From Glutinoglossum americanum (Eukaryota; Ascomycota; Geoglossomycetes; Geoglossales; Geoglossaceae): 59,447 bases of DNA. Position 1 is the stretch's first letter. Every line of letters begins with the position of its first letter. The notes under the pieces were generated by a model. The model was given only the letters and a program-made list of their open reading frames with translations, was not told the origin of the DNA and did not search any database. Location of the stretch: positions 1 to 59,447 of the forward strand of contig JAGHQL010000171.1 of the NCBI GenBank assembly GCA_020080175.1, written 5' to 3'. Shown here piece after piece: positions 40,774 to 52,729 of the stretch. A program made the position numbers and the translations under genes.

Positions 40774-43700
40774 TTACCTAAGATATATCTGCAAAGTTAC
40801 TTCATTATTCCAACCACTCGACAAGCCCATCTCATCCCACGCCTTCTCTACATCTATCATCAGCAGTTCTGGGATCTTCTCGCTTTTAGTCACCGTGTGT
40901 CTCGGGATGACGCGACCAAGCACCAAGATGAGGAAATCGCTATCGATGGACTTTCGCGAAAGGTTAGACATGTAGAGACCTACATCAAGAGTTAGCTGAT
41001 TGAACCGTTCCCTATACGAGGAGAGATGTCTAACCTAATACCCCCAAAGCCCTCAAGGAAACCTCGATTTTAAGCTTGGTAGAAGATGAATCCGGGATCC
41101 GGATATTTGTGTTCAGTACCGCGGCCGCACCTGTCATCTTTTCTAAAAGGCCTAGATTGGCGAACTTTAACAATTCTGTATCATCACCACTGCCGAAATG
41201 GATTGTCTGGAGGGGGTATGCGCTGAGGATTTCCCAGCCGCAAGGCGGTAGATCCAATACCAGCAGGGAAGTGTCAGACCGCGAGTCGCCAGGAAGGATC
41301 TTGCTGATCTCGCCTGTGCTGTGTGCACGAACGATGTAATTCTTATCCCCGCAGATCCCCAGGAAGCCTCTGAGTGGAACAAGCTCCACGAGGGACCGCT
41401 TGCTAACGTTAAACACAGCTAACAAGCTGGTCCCAGTTTCCATTCTACCAGTAAAATTCGCTACTTTCAAGAGTCTCTCGGCATCATAGGCGGTATATGG
41501 CTCCGTCGTCTTGCCAACAAGATCTGGACGAAGGATTACAGTTTTTCCGCTCACAGTGCGGGCTACAAATTGCGAGATGAGGCTGACATTGTGCTTGCCG
41601 GGCTCATCGGTGATGTAGATAGGCCCGCCGGAGATGCAGCGAGCAGCGGCGTGGAAGGAAGCATAGAGGTGAGATGTTTGGAACATGTCCCAATCCGGGA
41701 GGACATTGAGGTGAGAGGTGAAGGTAGAGTTGTGGGCATTGCAGAAGATATGCCAGGGATGCGATTCTGGAATTTCGGGGAAATAGTCTGGGTAATTATT
41801 AGGGGGAATCTAGATGATACGGGGGAAAGCATGGGGGGTACTAGCGCTTACCATCAGAGTTACGAACGAGCGTTCGGGGTCTAGTTGTTGGAAGCTGGGA
41901 GTGGAAAATGGTTTGGGGGATTTGCGACATGCCTAGCACTTTGGGTGAGTAGGTATGCTGGCTAGGGGAGAAGAGTGTGCATACAAGATATAACTTTCCC
42001 CGATAGCCACCGTAGACTGTTTATGGTACATGCGTCCTGGTACGCCTTGGTCAATCGTCTGCGGTCGTCGGCGTGCACGAGCTCGTCAAGGAAAAACTGA
42101 GCATCCGTTTTCACAGCGTCGATGTGACACTCCCAAAGAAACCTATAATGTATGAGACAATTTCAGAAAGGGAAGCATCAAGCTACTAGGAGGCAAAGAG
42201 CACCTATAGAAGTTTTCGTAAAACCTTGAGACGTCTGCAGCGTCCACAACACGTAGTGTATTACCACCAACTTTGACATCCACACACTGGTAGGTGTCGT
42301 TGATCTTTCCTGTTGGTGAGATACCCCCCCAGTAACCCATCTGGGAGAGCCGCATCAGCCGTTCGATCCTCTAGACTTCGCATTGGGGCACAAACCAATG
42401 CATGCCAAACAGCAATATGTTGAATATGTTGGTACTTCCCGCGGATGGTGTCTATAGTGTGCTTCAAACCCCCAGGAAAATTCTTGTTTGCCTCAAACTC
42501 CACCCAACCGTTGTTGCTCTACTTGGCATTAGCAAGAACCGTGATCATGAAGAAAGAGAATTACCATACCAAAGACTGCCAGTTATCGTCAATTATCAAG
42601 TTTGAAACTGCCAGGAATATCAGCCACTGCGACATCGTATGGTAGGATTCGTCTTACTCCGTATATTTTTGGTATTGAGGTCTTCTAGAGCATTGAGGAT
42701 TTTCTCCTCCGAAAGATTCTGACCAAGAGAGTTCCAAGTGCAATAACCTAGGCCATCATACCAATATTCAAACCATTTAGGTTCCACACCTCCATACTTT
42801 TGTAGCTGTGCCTCTGTGTTTGCTGGCCCTTCTTGCTCTTGCCATATGGCTCCCCGAGCTTGATTGATTACAATCTTCAATGTAGAGTCGAGGTCCTTTC
42901 CTACTGACACAAGAATCCGAGTTGTCCCTTGACTCTGTCCGTCGTTTCTTGAGGATATGATAATATTGCCCTTAGAATCCGCCTTTAAAACTGTGAGGAT
43001 GTCGTCCAAGCCACTTATCGCGAGCAGAACCACATGCAGCCCGTCGTTTCGCAGGAAACAGGTCAATATCGAATCACTGTCCGCTGAAAACTTTGACTTC
43101 CCATGTCGAGGTGCTAACCAGGGGGACCAATGGCGCACAGTCGAGAACCAACGTGAGATATCTCGCGGGCAGCCTAGAATGGTATCCGTATATCCAGAAT
43201 GTCGATCCTTAGATCCTTCGGCAGCAGCAGTGACGGACCATATCCATTGTTTGGGATCTCCAACCTGACTTGATTCGATATTGAGACCAGAGTTTAAGTC
43301 CATAATATAGGCGCTCAGGTCCGCTGAGTCTGACAGCGAATGCTGCTGAAATACTATTTGGCCGTCTGAAAGGGAATATGCGTCATTGACCCATCGCCAC
43401 GTTTCAGATGGATCTGTCCGAAATTTAACTGTGAAGCACGGAGCCCGCGCTTGTCTACTTCCCCACTGAAACGCAGCGGTAAAGTACCGGCGGCGGATGC
43501 CCTTGCGTGGATCTTCTCCGACGGCGAACTGCGAGATACGAATTAGGTCTCCTTCTTAACCGCCTCCGGTTGCATTGAAAAGACCTACCACCGAAGATGC
43601 ATCGTTTATTTCTTCACAAGGGGTAGCTGCCCAGTCATCTTGAGCAGAGAATTGATGCCACAGAACAACCTCCCAGTTGCGGTTTTCAGAGTTACTAGCA

Positions 43701-43849
43701 GTCTCTACCAGAATTGTAAATACCGTCTAGAATACTGCTTAGCTATCACTATCGAGGTTCGAAGTCGAGCTTAGCCTTACCGTGGTTTCATTCGCAGGCC
43801 TCACAGTTACCTGACCCAGCGGGGGGTCACACACCAAGTTTGCGAACAT
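40774..43849 (-). pseudogene. GH36-family glycoside hydrolase (raffinose synthase/Sip1-like alpha-galactosidase) with one in-frame stop
   Basis: Minus-strand exons 43849-43781, 43726-42658, 42607-42570, 42518-42396, 42340-42204, 42142-41985, 41932-41852, 41787-41035 and 40979-40774 span 878 codons. Family signatures are intact: WFEYWYDGLGYCTWNSLGQ, NLIIDDNWQSL, GWVEFEANKNFPGGL, MGYWGGISPTG, DAVKTDAQFFLDEL (nucleophile D492), LPDWDMFQTSHLYASFHAA and ARCISGGPIYITDEPGKH. All introns keep phase. However, codon 80 is TAA (43558-43556) between FNATGGG and EGDLIRISQF. No intron of normal size can remove it. The enzyme would act on alpha-galactosides. It may be a recent pseudogene, a nonsense allele or a base error. 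I label it a pseudogene because of the stop only. Confidence 0.75.
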
Positions 43850-44251
43850 ATCTGCCTCTCGACTGTCTTTGTATTGCTTGCAAGCTGGTAGATTTCAGCC
43901 CCGCGTTCCTTGGAGGTCCAGAGCGCAAGGGAGAAGAAAGGGGGCGTGTATAAACAACAAACTAGCAACACAACGCAGAGACGACAGATGCTGGAAGCCC
44001 TATGGAGATTCACGGTTGCACTGTATGAGCTATATTCCCAAGGAGGCTTCGGTTTGTTATAGGCAACTTCGCAGTACAAGTCCAATACCAAGCTCCGAGT
44101 ACGTAAGCAAAACACCTCCCATGTTCATATGCCAGTTCGGGTTAGACCGACTTGGGTATTTGATCCGGAAATTTTATTTCTTATTTCCAAAGACGAAAAA
44201 ACATCCAAGACCGCTCGTCACCTTCAACTTGTTGACTTCCTGGGGCGCAAG
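43850..44251. promoter_or_regulatory. Divergent intergenic region between the GH36 gene and mitochondrial EF-G
   Basis: It holds both promoters. An in-frame upstream ATG for EF-G occurs at 44129. Nothing else was recognised. Confidence 0.4.
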
Positions 44252-46865
44252 ATGAAGGCGCATGGTATCTTGAGAATTCAAGGGCGGTTGTTGCGTCCGG
44301 TGTTAAATGTTCCGCGACTTCTGACTCCACGGTCTGCCAACTGCAATCTGCTCGGATGTGCCTCGATAGCGTTTTTACGCCCATCAGTCGCTGTCGCAAA
44401 TTCAGACCAATGGTTGGAGTCAAGACGGCACCAGTCCTCAGCTGCAGCTTCTGTGTAAGCCCCAGATTTCTAAGGAAGGAAAATATAATGAGTAACTAAT
44501 CATTCTATAGTCTAGAGGCAGCGGCTGAGCCTGAGAGCCTTGCTCAAGAGACAATTATCGATGGCCTAGATCCCAAGGAGGCTACACGGTTACGGAGAGT
44601 CCGCAATATAGGTATAGCGGTGAGAGGTGAAAGATCTTGGTGGCATATTCTCCAGGCTGATTATCTCAGGCCCATATTGATAGCGGCAAAACCACTGCAA
44701 CAGAACGAGTCCTATTCTATACGGGACGGATAAAGTCGATACATGAGGTGCGGGGAAAGGATGCTGTGGGAGCAAAAATGGATTCTATGGATCTGGAAAG
44801 AGAGAAAGGCATCACAATCCAATCTGCGGCGACCTTTTGCGACTGGATGAAGACAGAAAATGGGAAGGACGAAAAATATCATATTAACTTGATCGACACC
44901 CCTGGGCACATTGATTTCACTATTGAGGTCGAGCGGGCTCTGAGAGTTTTGGATGGAGCTGTTATGATTCTATGTGCCGTGTCTGGCGTGCAGTCCCAGA
45001 CAATTACTGTTGACAGACAAATGCGCCGGTACAATGTTCCAAGAATATCTTTCATCAACAAAATGGACCGCATGGGCGCCAATCCCTTTAAGGCAATAGA
45101 ACAAATCAATCACAAACTACGGATACCTGCGGCAGCGCTCCAAGTGCCAATTGGCACAGAAGATAATTTCAAGGGCGTCGTCGATTTGATCAGGATGAAG
45201 GCGATTTATAACGAGGGCTCAAAAGGGTATGCAGGCGCTGTTGTGTGATCGATGGTGGAGGACTGGGCTAACACGTGCCTAGGGAAATTGTAGTCGAAAA
45301 GGACGAGATCCCTGAAAGCGTCAAGGCGCTCTCAGAGGAGAAGCGGAGAGTCATGATCGAAACACTAGCAGATGTCGATGAGGAAATTGCTGAGATCTTC
45401 CTCGATGAGCGGACACCTTCGGAGGAGCAGCTCAAGGCTGCTATTCGAAGAGCAACAATAGCTCTAAAATTTACACCCGTTTTCATAGGCTCCGCGCTTG
45501 CAGATACTTCCATCCAACCGATGCTAGATGGTGTGGTAGACTACCTACCCAACCCCGCTGAAGTTGTGAATATGGCTCTCGATAGCCGACGAGCAGAAGC
45601 CCCAGTCAAGCTCGTATCCTACAACTCGTTGCCGTTTGTAGGCCTAGCTTTCAAGTTGGAAGAAAGCAATTACGGTCAATTGACTTACGTTCGAGTGTAT
45701 CAGGGGACGTTAAGAAAAGGGATGAACGTTTTCAACGCTCGTACAAATAAGAAGGTGAAGATCCCGAGGATAGTTAGGATGCACTCGAACGAAATGGAAG
45801 ATGTGCAAGAGATCGGTGCTGGTGAGATTTGTGCAGTGTTTGGCATTGACTGTGCCTCAGGCGATACCTTCACTGACGGAGCCTTGAACTATACGATGAC
45901 GTCGATGTTCGTCCCGGAGGCTGTCATCTCGCTCTCTATCAAACCCAAGAATAGCAAAGATTCCGCCAGTTTCTCCAAAGCAATGAATCGCTTTCAGCGT
46001 GAAGACCCTACTTTCCGCGTGCACGTCGACCAAGAAAGCCAAGAAACCATCATCTCAGGGATGGGGGAGCTGCACCTCGACATATACGTTGAGCGCATGC
46101 GACGAGAATACGGCGTCGACTGCGAGACCGGCCAGCCGCAAGTAGCCTACCGTGAAACGATCACCCAGAGAGTCCCCTTCGACCACCTGCTCAAGAAACA
46201 GACTGGCGGCGCTGGCGACTATGCTCGCGTTATGGGCTGGATGGAACCTACGGATAACCTGGAAGAAAACTACTTCGAGCACCAGATAAGCGGCGGCGCC
46301 ATCTCTGAGAAGTTCTTGTTCGCTTGTGAGAAGGGCTTCCAATCCAGCTGCGAAAAGGGGCCTCTACTTGGCCACAAGGTACTTGGCACGAGCATGGTAA
46401 TCAACGACGGCGCAACCCACATGACCGACTCCTCCGAAATGGCCTTCAAGATTGCCACCCAACAAGCCTTCCGTAAAGCCTTCACAGCCGGGAAACCCCA
46501 GGTACTCGAGCCGCTCATGAAAACTACTATCACGGCACCGAACGAGTTCCAGGGGAATATCGTTGGCCTGTTGAACAAGCGGAATGCGGTCATTAATGAG
46601 ACTGATATAGGGCCCGAGGATTTTACGCTGTATGCGGATTGTAGCTTGAACTCTATGTTTGGATTCTCGACGCAGTTGAGGGCGGCGACGCAAGGGAAGG
46701 GAGAATTCTCAATGGAGTTTAGCCATTATTCACCGGCGCCCATGCAGCTGCAGTAGGTTTTCCTTAGTGGGTTTCTAATAATGTGATTGCAATGACTGAT
46801 TGTTGAATAGGAAGGAACTTATTGCGAAGTACGAGAAGCAGCAAGCTTCTCGACATAAGAAATGA
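44252..46865 (+). CDS. mef1: Elongation factor G, mitochondrial
   Basis: GTPase that drives translocation in mitochondrial protein synthesis. Exons 44252-44454, 44511-44619, 44670-45226, 45283-46752 and 46811-46865 give 797 aa. The N-terminus ([20 protein letters not shown]) is basic and lacks acidic residues, a good presequence; an in-frame ATG at 44129 is the alternative. GTPase motifs are AHIDSGKTT (G1, about 105-113), [17 protein letters not shown] (G3) and INKMDRMGA (G4). Later EF-G blocks include [20 protein letters not shown] and [13 protein letters not shown]. The last exon encodes [17 protein letters not shown]. Confidence 0.96.
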
Positions 46866-47129
46866 ACTATTGAATGGGTCGCTGTGAGCATCACAAGTGT
46901 GGCAGGGGGGCAGATTTATACTGCTCCGTCGAAAAGCCACTGTATCACCACATTATATATAAATATTTTTTTCGTCTCTTTTTCTCACCCAACATCTAGA
47001 CTAGGTTGGGGATTTGAAAAAACCGGTGGAGCATAGTTATGGGAACAAGCGGGAGCTTTCTCCTTCCCTCTCTTTTTAGAAGCTAGAATAACTGTACATC
47101 CTGTATCATACATCATCATCATACCAAAT

Positions 47130-49182
47130 TCACCCCTCCACCCCTCCAACCCTGCTCAAATACCCTAACCACTTGCCCAACAACCCCACCCCTTTCTCCT
47201 GCCTCCTCCACACCGCCCACATAACCCCAAGCCCCACCGCCGCACTCCCCCCCCAAATAACCCCTTTCAACACCCTCCCCTGCCACTCCGCCTTCTTAAC
47301 TACATCCGAATACCTCTCATTCCCAAAACTAACTCTCACATACTGTGTCCGCCACCCAGAGGCCGGCAAATACAACGACACGCGCTCCTCAACCCACTTT
47401 CGGAACAGATACAGCCTCGACGTAACACCCGCTCGCATCTCATCATAATTCCTCATCGCCAGATCATTAATAGCAACGAGATCCGGATGCCTATGCTTCG
47501 TATACGCATCCAACGCGCTCTCCCTGGCCGCGGGGTCCGCGAAGTCCGTCACGTCCAGGAATTGCTCGAATAGGACACGGACGTCTTCAAGGCCGGCGTT
47601 CATTCCCTGGCCGTAAAAGGGAACCATTGCGTGCGCGGCGTCGCCTAGGATGACGCATGAAGAGGCGTAGTGGTAGGGAGTGCATTTTATGCTGATGAGG
47701 GGGAGGTGGGGGTTGTGTGAGAACTGGTGTTGGAGGGCCTCAGGGGTGATGAGGGAGGGGGTTACGCCAGGGAAATGCTGTGCGAAGAATGGTTCGACGA
47801 GGATGGGGATTTCGGAGAGGTAGGAGGATTGGTGGGAGGGGAGGAAGAGCGTGCATGTAAAGGAGTTGTTCTGTTCGATTTTGTTTAAGGATTAGTTATG
47901 AATGCATGGATAATGCTGTGCTGGAGTGACATTTTTGAGTGCTTACGGGACCAGGGATAGCAATAAACATGAACTGTTTCCCGGGCCAAATATGCAAATG
48001 GTTTGGGGAGAGTCTGTACCCTCCGCCCTCTTCCACTGGCAGCGGCGGGATCGTAAATTCGCACCATAGCGTATCAATATACGCCTGCTGGTACGTCATT
48101 CGCACGAACTTCATGAGGTGATATCTCGTGGCTGAATGTGCGCCGTCGGCACCGATGAGGAAGTCAAATTGGACTCCGATCTCGAGGGCACGCGGCTTAG
48201 AGGTATCCTCTTCTTGGACTTCGAACCAGGCAGCTTTGGTGCGGAAGTCGGCGCCCGTGAGTTTGTGGTTGAAGAAGAGTTTCACGTTGGGCATGGCTTC
48301 GAGTTCGTCGAGGAGACACTTGTTGAGGCCTGCGCGGTCGACGGCGTGGATGGACTTTTTATTCCGGATAAGAGAGGTGGCTATTAGTCGTTTACTTGCT
48401 CCACTAATAAACGTGGCTGAGGGGAGAATTTGAGGAAAGGAACTGCATACTTCTCCATGCACATCGTACACCTGTGCCTCCTGAGTCAGATTCCCGTTTG
48501 GGTCGCTGCTGTGGATCATGCGGCCGTACATGGGCATTGAATTTCCCAGGACGCTATCGAGCAGCCCAAGACAGCCGGAGTTGCGTAGGGCATGGATTCC
48601 GCGTTCTGAGATTGTGAGGCTGATGGATTTGGTGAAGTTGAGGGGAATGATTGATGGGAGGCGGAGGTCTGGCAGTAGGAGGGTTTAGAAACTTGATGGA
48701 GATGAAGGAAAGAGAATGTTGCCACTATAGTGACTCTAGGGTATTCGTGATAGGGATGTGGGAGGGATGAGTATGGTACGTTCTCTGCTCTGGTTTGCGT
48801 AATAATACTTGAAGCCAGAACATCGAATGCAGAGCATACCCCTTGGTGCTAATAGAGATAAATCAAAAACAAAAAAGCTAACCCTCAAAATGAGAGGAAA
48901 TACAATGAAGATTCCGCCGACATCACAACGTAGCGCTATCCTAATCCCCCAGAAGGCCGTAGGAAAACAAAAAACCTTACGAACTTTAGAACGATGATCC
49001 GTTGCACCAGGCAGTTCCTCTCTAAGAAACCAACCCGTACCAGAAAAACCAAGGAAAAGCTCACCTCCCCTCAACTCGTAAATCTCCACCTCATGCCCCC
49101 TCCCTGCTGCATAAATCCCCGCCATCGCTCCAACGGGCCCCGCACCCACTACCACAACCTTCAACTTCTTCTCATCCACCAT
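47130..49182 (-). CDS. bna4: Kynurenine 3-monooxygenase
   Basis: FAD enzyme of the outer mitochondrial membrane that hydroxylates L-kynurenine on the route from tryptophan to NAD. Minus-strand exons are 49182-49065, 48668-48451, 48354-47947 and 47870-47130, giving 494 aa. Signatures are [20 protein letters not shown] (FAD fold), [63 protein letters not shown] and [21 protein letters not shown]. The C-terminus has a membrane helix ([18 protein letters not shown]). Intron 1 is 396 bases, several times longer than most introns here. The exon 3 acceptor (AAAAAG at 48355) is the least certain. Confidence 0.92.
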
Positions 49183-49730
49183 ATTTCCTTCCTTACAGAG
49201 ACAACCCTTCCCTAGCCAAACCACTCACTCACACAAACTAATTTCTCGGGTGACGTTGCGTTTATGAAAGCGTCCGGGTTGTATGTAGGTTTGGTTCTTC
49301 GGAGGAAAAAAAAAAAAATAATCTTCTAATATATCGCATGATGGGTTACCTACTAGACCAGATCGAGAATGTGAGTTGGATGAGTCAGCGGGCTAGATGT
49401 GGTTATGGTTGTTGTGGGGGGTTAAAGTTGCGGAGGATTGCGGGATGGTGAGGGGGTTTGAGGGGAATGAATGGTTGACTTGGTTTTGTGGGGATAAGAT
49501 GCCGGGAGAGCCAGGGTACAAGATAAAGTAATAGATGCAAAGAGCACTTTCGGGTGACTACTCTCGAAGGTTGATGCTATCTACTCTCCCGATATCTAGC
49601 CTTAAGATGACGGCAATCTTTGCCAGAAGGAAATTCGATGCATTGGATTGCCCAAGTCTGTGTACTCGCACTGGTCTAACGCGCCTATCCTACCGCTAAT
49701 ATGCCTGCAAGGTCTTTGCAACTAGCATGA
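49183..49730. other. Intergenic region between the MEMO1-like gene and KMO
   Basis: It contains the KMO promoter and the 3' flank of the MEMO1-family gene. A short A-run lies near 49305. Nothing else was seen. Confidence 0.4.
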
Positions 49731-50914
49731 TCACAACTGCGCAAATGCACTAGCGTAGCTCACACTGCTCTCGTTCACCTTGGTCACATCACTACTCCGT
49801 TCATACCTCACGAACTTAAACCTTCCCTTCTTGCCTCCTGCCTTACCACCCTCTTCGGCCTCCCACTTATCCAACCCAGCCATCATAACCCCTATCGGAT
49901 GTCTTCCACAGACAGTATTACCTGTCTCTTTCAACACCTCCAGGAAACCCTCATGTCGTCCAGCTTCTATAGCATCCATAGCCATCTTGTCCAGTCGAGC
50001 AATGCTTTCGTGGATTGGAGGCGAGGAGGGTGGTGCGTCCTTGGCGCGGAGATGCCTGGGAGCTGCGGAATAAAGAGAAACGGGCAGATAGTAGGTATAG
50101 TTGAAGCGCAGACCCCAATGACAAAAGTCGGAGGAGACAATGAACACTGAGGTCGGGTCACGAAGGTAAGGCAGTAGGAGAGCGCCGTAAGTACGTTCAA
50201 GGACGGCTGATGTGGCACCTACTAGGATTGGAATGAGATCGGGAAAGGAGGTAGGGTCGTTCGAAAATGCTCTACAAGATATTAAACAATGTAAGATCAA
50301 TGGGTTGGGGGAGACAGTGAGGTACCTGGAGAGGACTTTGTAGATATATGGGAGGTGCATCTCAAGGCTGTGTTCATTCTCGTCTGTTTGGAGAGACATA
50401 GTGTCGAACTTTTTAGTAGTGTGGAGCTCAGAGATGGTCTTCTTATCGAGTTTCAGGTCTCCAAGGGGTGTCTCGTAGGAATCACAGGCGGAAAGAGCAC
50501 AACCGGAGAGATAGATATGATGTGAAGGACCGAGAAGGAAGATGCGTTTCCTAATAGGGTTGGTGAGATGATTTCAAACACATGTCCGTGAAAAGTAGAA
50601 CGAAGCGAGGATGGCTCACGCATTGGTAAGGTCAAGAGATTTATATGCCCAAGCGGCAGCTGGTCCGGAATAGGAGTATCCGGCGTGCCTGCAAGAGTGA
50701 TTGACAATTTCTCAGACCAGTTCCCCTCTCACAATACGGCGCGTGGTAGGCAAGCTCACGGTGCAATGATCATTCTTGCCCCGCTCGGCGGAAGCTTGCC
50801 TGCGTCGTCGATACTATCGGGGACCTGGTCGAGCCACTCATCGAGTTGAGACGAAAGAGTAGAGTTAGAAGATGAATACCAGGATCCAGCGTGACTGGCA
50901 GCACGTCGAGCCAT
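49731..50914 (-). CDS. mho1: MEMO1-family protein
   Basis: Member of the MEMO/AmmeMemoRadiSam-B family; the yeast homologue is MHO1. The family fold resembles class III extradiol dioxygenases, and animal MEMO1 binds metal. The fungal function is unsettled. Minus-strand exons are 50914-50760, 50688-50620, 50550-50326 and 50271-49731, giving 329 aa. Family motifs are RRAASHAGSWYSS, MIIAP|HAGYSYSGPAAAWAYK, RIFLLGPSHHIYLSGCALS, DENEHSLEMHLPYIYKVL, VSSDFCHWGLRFNYTYY and NTVCGRHPIGVMMA. The His, Asp and Cys positions expected in the metal site are kept. Confidence 0.93.
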
Positions 50915-51148
50915 GATATTATCGACAAGTTAGAAGCTGGTGGGGCAGGGGGTAGAGTTTGGTGTTTGCACCCCTCACTTATCGGAAAATCATCGCTACC
51001 TCAGCTGACTCAGCACATCCCACACGCGTCTAAGTAGTTTCGTGATGAGTTCCGACGTGTATCCATGCTTTCCGGCCATCTACTCCAAGACCCTATCTCA
51101 AGGCAACTTTGAATCCTACACTGTCCCCGTGAAGAAGTAACTCCTACA

Positions 51149-51933
51149 ATGGGTCTTAAACGCAAACGGTCCCTTCAATTCCTCTCTCCCGAGTCTATGA
51201 CATTCGCCTCTACTTGTCTAACTTCGCGTCGCGACTCATCCTTCAGCCCAACACCTGTTCGCAAATCCGCCTGTTACTCACTCACACAAATGGCCATGGA
51301 AGACCACGCAAACGCCGGTGGGGATACGCTAGAAATTACTCCTCAGCACTTAAACAGCAGAACAAGGAAGCGTTTTAGAGATGGTCGGCCAAGCCCTGAG
51401 CAAATTTTCGGTGAGTTACCAATACGACCTTATCATAATTGGATCATACATTATCCTCATACGCAGCTCGTTGTATCAATTTCTCTTCTAACTTCTAGCT
51501 CTTCTATGCAGAAAAAACACTCCATCTCCTGTGCACTAGCGCCCGGAACCCCGCCTACCGCGAACAGGTGTCTCCACCAATCTCACCCAAATCACCACAA
51601 TCACAGATATTCCCAATGCCGCGGTCTCCACAGCACTCGCATGTGCTATCCCCGGAACCGTGTGCTCCACAGTCAACACTCCATTCCTTCTGGTCGCTTC
51701 CGCCCCCGCGGCCTCAAACCTCGACCTTCAGTGTCCGTTCTTCTCCATTTCCACCACAGTGCTGCCAAGATTGCGATACTCCCCTGACATCCCCTACCGA
51801 GGCTGATGAAAATGCGATGGATTTGGACTGCAACTCGCCTGGAGACTTCGGGTGTCTAAGCTGTGGGCGGCTTGTTTGTGATAGGTGCGCTGTTCTAGGG
51901 GAGAGGACATGTTTGCAGTGCGCAACTAAATAA
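51149..51933 (+). CDS. Small protein with C-terminal Cys-rich zinc-binding-like segment, function unknown
   Basis: Exons 51149-51410 and 51512-51933 give 227 aa. The N-terminus is basic (MGLKRKRSLQFLSPESM) and could be a nuclear localisation signal. The middle has FEKTLHLLCTSARNPAYREQ and a long Ser/Pro-rich linker. The C-terminus carries paired Cys pairs: CCQDCDTPL, then CLSCGRLVCDRCAVL and CLQC, a likely zinc-binding unit. The intron acceptor used is the AG at 51510-51511; a nearer AG in the same tract is out of phase. I cannot name the family. The acidic ENAMDLD stretch before the last Cys unit may be an interaction motif. Confidence 0.7.
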
Positions 51934-52261
51934 GGAACCATATACCTACTCCCATACCAGTTATGTTTGTTTATTAAAATCTGCTTTATTCGGTGTGACT
52001 TTGGATTTATCGATTGGCGCGAAGCGATGGTGTTGATTTTTTCGGGCATCTCATTCAAATAAGACAGTTGGGATGCCTCGCTACGGCAGGACTCCGTGAA
52101 TACAAGTACAGGCAGGTGGACGCGCCGATGGAATTTCGTCCGTTGACAGAGCCATGGCATAGATAACGTGGTATTATTACAGCAATAGAAGTGCTCACTT
52201 CGGGCAACATCGAAAATAGAAGACTGAAAGCGACAGATATTTATCTCCACAGAGTATATTT
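51934..52261. other. Intergenic stretch
   Basis: The 3' flank of the Cys-rich gene; nothing recognised. Confidence 0.4.
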
Positions 52262-52640
52262 TTGAGAGAGGCTCCCCGTGGTCACAGGCGTGCTCCCGGG
52301 GGCCACTATTGTGTCACGGCTCGTGGGGGACCCACTCCTCCCACTACTCCAACCCGCCTCACCCCTGCCTCCATCACCCTCATCCTCCCGACGCCTCCGC
52401 AAGCGCCCCTCAGCGCCTCTTCAACACTCCTCCATCCTCTCCTCTACCATCGTCCCCGCCCTTCCTACTGCCGCGAGGAGGCCATCCCAGCGAGCAACCT
52501 CCTCAAGAGCCATATGCTCTGACAGTTGCTCTTCTTCTCCCCTCCTAATTGTTAAGGCGTGTGAGTTAGCATATTAGATAGACGATAAAGGAGCGAATGA
52601 ATAATAGAAAGCTATACATAATGCGGCCATAGGCCCATAT
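52262..52640 (-). repeat. Degraded relative of the 39.7-kb coding segment
   Basis: The minus strand shares with 39.65-39.96 kb the branch/acceptor block (GCTAACTCACACGCCTTA then AG), the start EEQLSEHMALEE-ARWD and the GC-rich Glu-coding stretch. Similarity extends over roughly 250 bases and then fades on both sides. It looks decayed compared with the other copy. The family is unknown, and it might be a fossil of a mobile element or a dispersed gene family. Confidence 0.5.
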
Positions 52641-52729
52641 TAGACTGTGGCAAGTTCCATCATAAGGTGTAGATATCTCGGGGGTGGTGACTACCATACA
52701 CCAGGTCCTCATAGACATGAATACGCCTG

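Noticed and set aside
43500-43600. A very short intron or recoding event that would skip the GH36 stop
   Set aside because: Candidate introns are 33-66 bases with weak donors and none restores the right phase. No recoding signal was seen.
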